Shown here: piece by piece, positions 59,315 to 64,000 of the stretch | Layout: every line of letters starts with the position of its first letter | How positions within the stretch are numbered: position 1 is the stretch's first letter | NCBI RefSeq assembly: GCF_002608565.1 | Contig: NZ_LIXM01000007.1 | Location: 1 to 64,000, forward strand | DNA length: 64,000 nt | Origin: Vibrio sp. PID17_43 | GTDB taxonomy: Bacteria > Pseudomonadota > Gammaproteobacteria > Enterobacterales > Vibrionaceae | Direction: 5' to 3' | Position numbers and translations under genes: made by a program | Notes under the pieces: generated by a model | Database searches by the model: none | What the model saw: the letters and a program-made list of their open reading frames with translations, nothing else | Told to the model about the DNA's origin: nothing

Positions 59315-60772
59315 ATGACAATCCAACATACACAAGACTTAGCTCAAATTCGCGCAATGGTGCCAGAGATGCGCCGCGTGAAATCCATCCACTTCATCGG
59401 TATTGGTGGTGCGGGCATGAGCGGCATTGCAGAAGTACTGTTGAACGAAGGCTACCAAATCACAGGTTCTGACCTATCAGAAAACCCTGTGACCGAGCGT
59501 TTAGTATCAAAAGGTGCAACGGTATTTATTGGCCATCAAGCCAGCAATGTTGAGAATGCCAGTGTTGTTGTGGTTTCAACCGCGATTAACGAAGAAAATC
59601 CAGAAGTGATGGCGGCGCGTGAATTGCGTATTCCTATCGTCCGCCGCGCAGAAATGCTGGCTGAGTTGATGCGTTTCCGTCATGGTATTGCTGTTGCGGG
59701 TACGCACGGCAAAACAACGACTACGGCACTTGTAACGCAAATCTATTCTGAAGCAGGCCTTGATCCAACGTTCGTTAACGGCGGGCTGGTGAAGAGCGCT
59801 GGCACGAATGCACGTCTAGGTTCAAGCCGTATTCTGATTGCTGAAGCAGATGAGAGCGATGCGTCATTCTTGCACCTGCAACCCATGGTGAGCATTGTCA
59901 CCAATATTGAAGCGGATCATATGGATACTTATGGAGGTGACTTCGAAACATTGAAGCAAACCTTCATCGACTTTTTGCACAACCTACCATTTTACGGCCA
60001 AGCGATTGTGTGTATCGACGATCCAGTCATTCGTGAGTTGATTCCACGTATCAGCCGTCAGGTGATCACTTACGGTTTCTCAGAAGATGCAGACGTACGC
60101 ATTGAAAACTACCGTCAAGAAGGTCAGCAAGGTAAGTTCACCGTGGTTCGTGAAGGTCATGCGAATCTAGACATTACATTGAATATTCCAGGTCGCCACA
60201 ATGCACTGAATGCTTCGGCAGCGATTGCGGTAGCCACAGAAGATGACATCAGTGATGAAGCCATTCTTAAAGCGATGGCTGGTACTGAGGGGACTGGGCG
60301 CCGTTTTGACCACCTTGGGGAGTTCGATACCGGTAATGGTCTAGCTATGTTGGTGGATGACTATGGTCATCACCCAACAGAAGTAGGTGTAACGATTGAT
60401 GCCGCACGTAGTGGTTGGCAAAATAAGCGTTTGGTGATGATTTTTCAGCCGCATCGCTACAGTCGAACGCGTGATCTTTACGATGATTTTGCCAATGTAC
60501 TTGAGCAGGTTGATGTATTGATCATGTTGGATGTCTATGCGGCAGGAGAGAAACCCATTGCTGGCGCTGATGGTCGTGCGCTATGTCGCACAATTCGCAG
60601 TCGTGGCAAGGTAGATCCCATTTTTGTTCCTGAAATTGAACAACTACCATCAGTTTTGGCTAATGTTATACAAGACGGCGACTTGATCTTGACTCAAGGG
60701 GCGGGCGATGTTGGTAAAGTAGCGAAGCAACTGGCTGTTCTTGAGCTGAATGTTAATAAGATGCTCGGTTAA
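59315..60772 (+). CDS. murC: UDP-MurNAc:L-alanine ligase MurC
   Basis: First amino-acid-adding enzyme of peptidoglycan synthesis. 485 residues (E. coli 491). Conserved: [20 protein letters not shown], the ATP loop [14 protein letters not shown] (about 119–132), [14 protein letters not shown], and [14 protein letters not shown] in the C-terminal domain. I take the ATG at 59315, preceded by GAGAAT, rather than the in-frame TTG at 59300. Unlike in E. coli, ddlB does not follow; a 191-bp regulatory-looking gap leads to ftsQ. Confidence 0.96.
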   Translation: MTIQHTQDLAQIRAMVPEMRRVKSIHFIGIGGAGMSGIAEVLLNEGYQITGSDLSENPVTERLVSKGATVFIGHQASNVENASVVVVSTAINEENPEVMAARELRIPIVRRAEMLAELMRFRHGIAVAGTHGKTTTTALVTQIYSEAGLDPTFVNGGLVKSAGTNARLGSSRILIAEADESDASFLHLQPMVSIVTNIEADHMDTYGGDFETLKQTFIDFLHNLPFYGQAIVCIDDPVIRELIPRISRQVITYGFSEDADVRIENYRQEGQQGKFTVVREGHANLDITLNIPGRHNALNASAAIAVATEDDISDEAILKAMAGTEGTGRRFDHLGEFDTGNGLAMLVDDYGHHPTEVGVTIDAARSGWQNKRLVMIFQPHRYSRTRDLYDDFANVLEQVDVLIMLDVYAAGEKPIAGADGRALCRTIRSRGKVDPIFVPEIEQLPSVLANVIQDGDLILTQGAGDVGKVAKQLAVLELNVNKMLG

Positions 60773-60781
60773 CAGCGATGA

Positions 60782-60827
60782 TTGATACAAAGCACAGATA
60801 AAGACCTAGATCTCGATTTTGTATCAA
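60782..60827. repeat. 10-bp inverted repeat after murC
   Basis: TTGATACAAA (60782–60791) and its exact complement TTTGTATCAA (60818–60827) flank a 26-nt loop starting 9 bp past the murC stop. No U-tract follows, so an operator or weak 3' hairpin is more likely than an intrinsic terminator. Confidence 0.65.
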
Positions 60828-60855
60828 GAACGTTGTGATTTATCACTATCAGTGT

Positions 60856-60883
60856 TTGATAGTTTACAAGAGCTCAGTATAAT
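60856..60883 (+). promoter_or_regulatory. Promoter of ftsQAZ
   Basis: TTGATA (60856–60861, 5 of 6) is followed after 16 bp by a perfect TATAAT (60878–60883). Transcription would start near 60890, about 75 nt upstream of ftsQ. It is among the best promoter matches in the window and would allow ftsQAZ to be transcribed apart from the mur genes. Confidence 0.7.
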
Positions 60884-60900
60884 CCCAAGGTTAAAGTCAA

Positions 60901-60936
60901 TGCTTTTATTAGTGTGTAATAACACGATAAAAAGCA
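60901..60936 (+). promoter_or_regulatory. Hairpin in the ftsQ leader
   Basis: A 15-nt arm (60901–60915) pairs with 60922–60936 with about one mismatch and one slip, around a 6-nt loop (GTAATA). It lies within the predicted 5' UTR, ending 14 nt before the AGGA ribosome-binding sequence. Confidence 0.6.
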
Positions 60937-60963
60937 CAGGACAAAAATCAGGAAACGAAGACG

Positions 60964-61749
60964 TTGTTGAATATTGCACTGAATGAAGAGCGGCTTAACA
61001 CGGAGAATCACCGTGGTCGCCAAGAGAAGATCTTGGGTGCGCTATTTTTCGTTATCGTGATGACAATAATTAGTTCTGTTTTGTACTCAGCGATCAGTTG
61101 GATGTGGGATGACCAAAGGTTACCTCTTTCCAAAATCGTACTTCAGGGAAAGCTGGAGTATGTCACAGCAGACGATGTTCAAGCAGCGTTTGGCAGTATT
61201 GATCACATTGGAACCTTCATGTCACAAGACATTGATGTGTTGCAACAAAGTGTAGAGGTCCTTCCTTGGGTAGCCCATGCGGCTATTCGAAAGCAGTGGC
61301 CAGACACGGTAAAAGTATTTTTGACAGAACATCACCCCGTCGCCATTTGGAATGGCATCGAACTGTTGGACAACAATGGTTTGGTATTTGAAGGGGATGT
61401 CGGCCTACTAAAGGAAGAGAAAGTTAAGCTATATGGACCCACTGCAACCGGGCCGGAAGTCTTGCAAACCTATCGTGAACTTCGACCTAAATTTCAGCAG
61501 CTGGGTCTTGCAATATCGTCTCTAGTATTAAACGAGCGACGAGCTTGGCAAATCATCCTTGATAACGGTATTCGACTAGAGCTCGGTAAAGAATCTTTGG
61601 ATGAGCGAATAGAGCGTTTTTTCTCACTCTATCATAAGCTTGGAAGCGACACGCAAAGAATCAGTTATATCGATCTTAGGTACGATACGGGAGCCGCGGT
61701 TGGTTGGTTTCCTGAACATGAGTTAGAACAAGAGAGTACAGATGACTAA
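60964..61749 (+). CDS. ftsQ: Cell division protein FtsQ
   Basis: Bitopic divisome scaffold that recruits FtsL–FtsB. 261 residues (E. coli 276). A short cytoplasmic tail, a membrane helix (about 24–46), a POTRA domain (about 56–127, starting LSKIVLQGKLEYVTADDVQ), then the beta domain with YIDLRYDTGAAVGW near 236–249. There is no ATG near the expected N-terminus. Two tandem TTG codons (60964, 60967) follow AGGA at 10–13 nt, so a UUG start is likely. It overlaps ftsA by 8 bp. Confidence 0.94.
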   Translation: MLNIALNEERLNTENHRGRQEKILGALFFVIVMTIISSVLYSAISWMWDDQRLPLSKIVLQGKLEYVTADDVQAAFGSIDHIGTFMSQDIDVLQQSVEVLPWVAHAAIRKQWPDTVKVFLTEHHPVAIWNGIELLDNNGLVFEGDVGLLKEEKVKLYGPTATGPEVLQTYRELRPKFQQLGLAISSLVLNERRAWQIILDNGIRLELGKESLDERIERFFSLYHKLGSDTQRISYIDLRYDTGAAVGWFPEHELEQESTDD

Positions 61750-63010
61750 GGTCGCCGATGACAACATTATTGTTGGTCTTGATATAGGCACTGCAACCGT
61801 TTCAGCTCTAGTGGGTGAGATTCTACCAGATGGCCAAATAAACATTATTGGTTCAGGTAGCAGCCCTTCACGCGGCATGGATAAAGGCGGCGTGAATGAT
61901 TTGGAGTCGGTTGTTAAATCAGTACAACGCGCGATTGATCAAGCAGAGCTAATGGCCGAATGCCAAATTAGCCGTGTATTCATTTCGTTGTCTGGTAAGC
62001 ATATCGCAAGCCGAATTGAAAAAGGCATGGGCACCATATCTGATGAGGAAGTGTCTCAAGAAGATATGGATCGCGCTATCCATACCGCAAAATCGATTAA
62101 AATCGGTGATGAACAGCGAATCCTACATGTGATTCCGCAAGAGTTCACCATCGACTATCAAGAAGGGATTAAAAACCCACTTGGTTTATCTGGAGTGAGG
62201 ATGGAGGTTAGCGTCCATTTGATCTCCTGCCATAATGATATGGCACGCAATATTATTAAGGCGGTAGAACGCTGCGGCCTTAAAGTGGAGCAACTTGTTT
62301 TTTCTGGGCTTGCTGCAAGTAATGCGGTAATCACCGAGGATGAAAGAGAGCTTGGGGTTTGTGTGGTTGATATTGGCGCTGGAACAATGGATGTATCCAT
62401 TTGGACTGGTGGCGCATTACGTCACACTGAAGTGTTTTCTTACGCAGGAAATGCTGTCACTAGCGATATTGCTTTTGCTTTTGGTACACCAGTGAGTGAT
62501 GCCGAAGAAATAAAAGTAAAATATGGCTGTGCCTTGAGTGAACTAGTCAGCAAGGATGACACGGTTAACGTACCAAGTGTCGGTGGACGACCTTCACGCA
62601 GTCTGCAGCGTCAGACTTTGTCAGAAGTGATTGAGCCGCGATACTCAGAGCTTATGGGACTGGTTAACCAAACTATCGACTCAGTACAAGCAAAATTGCG
62701 CGAAGAAGGCATTAAGCACCATCTTGCCGCAGGTGTTGTTCTTACCGGCGGTGCTGCGCAGATTGACGGAGTGGTAGAGTGTGCGGAGCGCGTATTCCGC
62801 AATCAAGTAAGGGTCGGCAAACCGCTCGAAGTCAGCGGCTTAACTGATTATGTAAAAGAGCCGTACCATTCTACGGCAGTTGGATTACTTTATTACGCAA
62901 GAGATATGCAGTCTAGTGACGATAGCGATTATAATGAACCTAAGCGTTCTTCCGCATCTGTGACTAACTTTTTCGGTAAATTGCGTAATTGGATAAGAAA
63001 TGAGTTTTAA
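61742..63010 (+). CDS. ftsA: Cell division protein FtsA
   Basis: Actin-like protein that tethers FtsZ to the membrane and activates the divisome. 422 residues (E. coli 420). Conserved: IVGLDIGTATVSALVGE (phosphate 1), the SHS2/1C region, VVDIGAGTMDVSIWTGG (phosphate 2) and VLTGGAAQIDGV (adenosine). The C-terminal amphipathic membrane-targeting helix is VTNFFGKLRNWIRNEF. Confidence 0.97.
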   Translation: MTKVADDNIIVGLDIGTATVSALVGEILPDGQINIIGSGSSPSRGMDKGGVNDLESVVKSVQRAIDQAELMAECQISRVFISLSGKHIASRIEKGMGTISDEEVSQEDMDRAIHTAKSIKIGDEQRILHVIPQEFTIDYQEGIKNPLGLSGVRMEVSVHLISCHNDMARNIIKAVERCGLKVEQLVFSGLAASNAVITEDERELGVCVVDIGAGTMDVSIWTGGALRHTEVFSYAGNAVTSDIAFAFGTPVSDAEEIKVKYGCALSELVSKDDTVNVPSVGGRPSRSLQRQTLSEVIEPRYSELMGLVNQTIDSVQAKLREEGIKHHLAAGVVLTGGAAQIDGVVECAERVFRNQVRVGKPLEVSGLTDYVKEPYHSTAVGLLYYARDMQSSDDSDYNEPKRSSASVTNFFGKLRNWIRNEF

Positions 63011-63040
63011 CCTGAGTTGCAGGATAAACGGAGACAACAC

Positions 63041-64000
63041 ATGTTTGAACCGATGATGGAAATGTCTGACGATGCAGTAATTAAGGTCGTTGGAGTTGGT
63101 GGTGGCGGTGGTAACGCCGTTGAACACATGGTGCGTGAATCCATCGAAGGAGTGGAATTCATCAGCGTCAACACTGATGCGCAAGCACTTCGTAAGACAA
63201 GCGTTGGTAATGTCATTCAAATCGGCGGTGATATCACTAAAGGTCTGGGGGCAGGTGCGAATCCACAGGTCGGCCGTGAGGCTGCTCTCGAAGATAGAGA
63301 CAGAATTAAAGATTCCCTAACTGGCGCCGACATGGTGTTTATCGCCGCAGGTATGGGTGGCGGTACAGGTACAGGCGCTGCACCTGTTATTGCTGAAGTG
63401 GCTAAAGAGCTTGGCATTCTAACGGTAGCGGTAGTAACGAAACCGTTCAGCTTTGAAGGCAAGAAGCGTTTGGCATTCGCTGAGCAAGGTATTGATGAGC
63501 TGTCTAAGCATGTTGATTCTTTGATCACGATTCCAAACGAGAAGCTACTTAAAGTTCTTGGTCGTGGTGTAACGCTATTAGAAGCTTTTGCAAGTGCGAA
63601 TGATGTTCTTAAGAACGCGGTTCAAGGTATTGCAGAGCTCATCACTCGTCCCGGCATGATCAACGTCGACTTCGCAGACGTACGTACTGTGATGTCTGAA
63701 ATGGGTCACGCAATGATGGGTAGTGGCATCGCGAAAGGCGAAGATCGTGCAGAAGAAGCAGCGGAGATGGCAATTTCTAGCCCACTTCTGGAAGATATCG
63801 ATCTAGCGGGCGCTCGTGGTGTCCTTGTTAACATCACTGCAGGTCTTGATATGCGTCTTGATGAGTTTGAGACAGTGGGTAACACAGTGAAAGCATTCGC
63901 ATCTGACAATGCCACCGTGGTTATCGGTACTTCTCTAGACCCAGACATGACTGACGAAATCCGTGTAACAGTGGTTGCTACGGGTATCGGCAATGAGAAA
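63041..64000 (+). CDS. ftsZ: Cell division protein FtsZ (truncated by the window edge)
   Basis: Tubulin-like GTPase that forms the Z ring. 320 codons are present and open at the right edge, so the C-terminal linker and the FtsA/ZipA-binding tail are missing from the window. The GTP-binding domain is complete: [22 protein letters not shown], the tubulin signature [10 protein letters not shown] near residue 106, and [11 protein letters not shown] (T7 loop). GGAG precedes the ATG by 7 nt. It follows ftsA by 30 bp. Confidence 0.97.
   Translation, partial: MFEPMMEMSDDAVIKVVGVGGGGGNAVEHMVRESIEGVEFISVNTDAQALRKTSVGNVIQIGGDITKGLGAGANPQVGREAALEDRDRIKDSLTGADMVFIAAGMGGGTGTGAAPVIAEVAKELGILTVAVVTKPFSFEGKKRLAFAEQGIDELSKHVDSLITIPNEKLLKVLGRGVTLLEAFASANDVLKNAVQGIAELITRPGMINVDFADVRTVMSEMGHAMMGSGIAKGEDRAEEAAEMAISSPLLEDIDLAGARGVLVNITAGLDMRLDEFETVGNTVKAFASDNATVVIGTSLDPDMTDEIRVTVVATGIGNEK

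Overview
The window is a contiguous stretch of core chromosome from a gamma-proteobacterium of the Vibrionaceae. A Harveyi-clade Vibrio (V. parahaemolyticus / V. alginolyticus / V. campbellii type) is my inference from protein sequences and gene order; the species cannot be fixed from the sequence alone. Coding density is high and most neighbourhoods match E. coli: tRNA-Ile2–rpoD–dnaG–rpsU|tsaD, plsY–folB–uppP–cca–ygiM, ygiF–glnE–hldE, tolC|nudF–yqiB–cpdA–yqiA–parE, degQ–degS, rplM–rpsI–sspAB, dolP–diaA–yraN–lpoA|rsmI, and the dcw division/cell-wall cluster. I see no prophage, insertion sequence, CRISPR array, integron or toxin–antitoxin locus.

Layout. 1–7.7 kb: lysidine-type tRNA-Ile, then on the minus strand the macromolecular-synthesis operon rpsU–yqeY–dnaG–rpoD, divergent from tsaD, followed by an alpha/beta hydrolase and plsY. 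7.9–14 kb: folB–folK–uppP, cca, the GspA/GspB (ExeAB) secretin-assembly pair, and the SH3 membrane protein ygiM. 14.2–16.3 kb: phosphate transporter pit with its DUF47 partner. 16.5–24.7 kb: ygiF, a voltage-sensor-type K+ channel homologue back to back with a chemoreceptor that has almost no periplasmic domain, then glnE and hldE, followed by a palindromic MITE-like repeat. 24.9–33.5 kb: tolC divergent from nudF–yqiB–cpdA–yqiA, then the topoisomerase IV genes parE–parC. 33.5–38.1 kb: envelope proteases degQ/degS, and zapG divergent from zapE. 38.3–43.5 kb: rplM–rpsI, the cytochrome bc1 operon petABC, sspA–sspB. 43.5–47.9 kb: dolP, diaA, yraN, lpoA and rsmI. 48.0–64 kb: RNase P RNA, then the dcw cluster rsmH–ftsL–ftsI–murE–murF–mraY–murD–ftsW–murG–murC–ftsQ–ftsA–ftsZ. 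ftsZ runs off the right edge. This cluster lacks mraZ at its head and ddlB between murC and ftsQ.

Functionally the window joins translation and replication initiation (rpsU, dnaG, rpoD, rplM, rpsI, diaA, rnpB), chromosome decatenation (parCE), envelope construction and quality control (plsY, uppP, lpoA, dcw genes, degQ/degS, dolP, tolC, hldE) and aerobic respiration (petABC). I found no complete undescribed system. The points most worth a second look are regulatory: a sigma-E-like promoter next to a perfect 12-bp inverted repeat upstream of degQ; a near-consensus promoter plus structured leader upstream of ftsQ where ddlB is missing; an attenuator-like hairpin ahead of dnaG; the palindromic repeat after hldE; and the chemoreceptor/K+ channel divergent pair.
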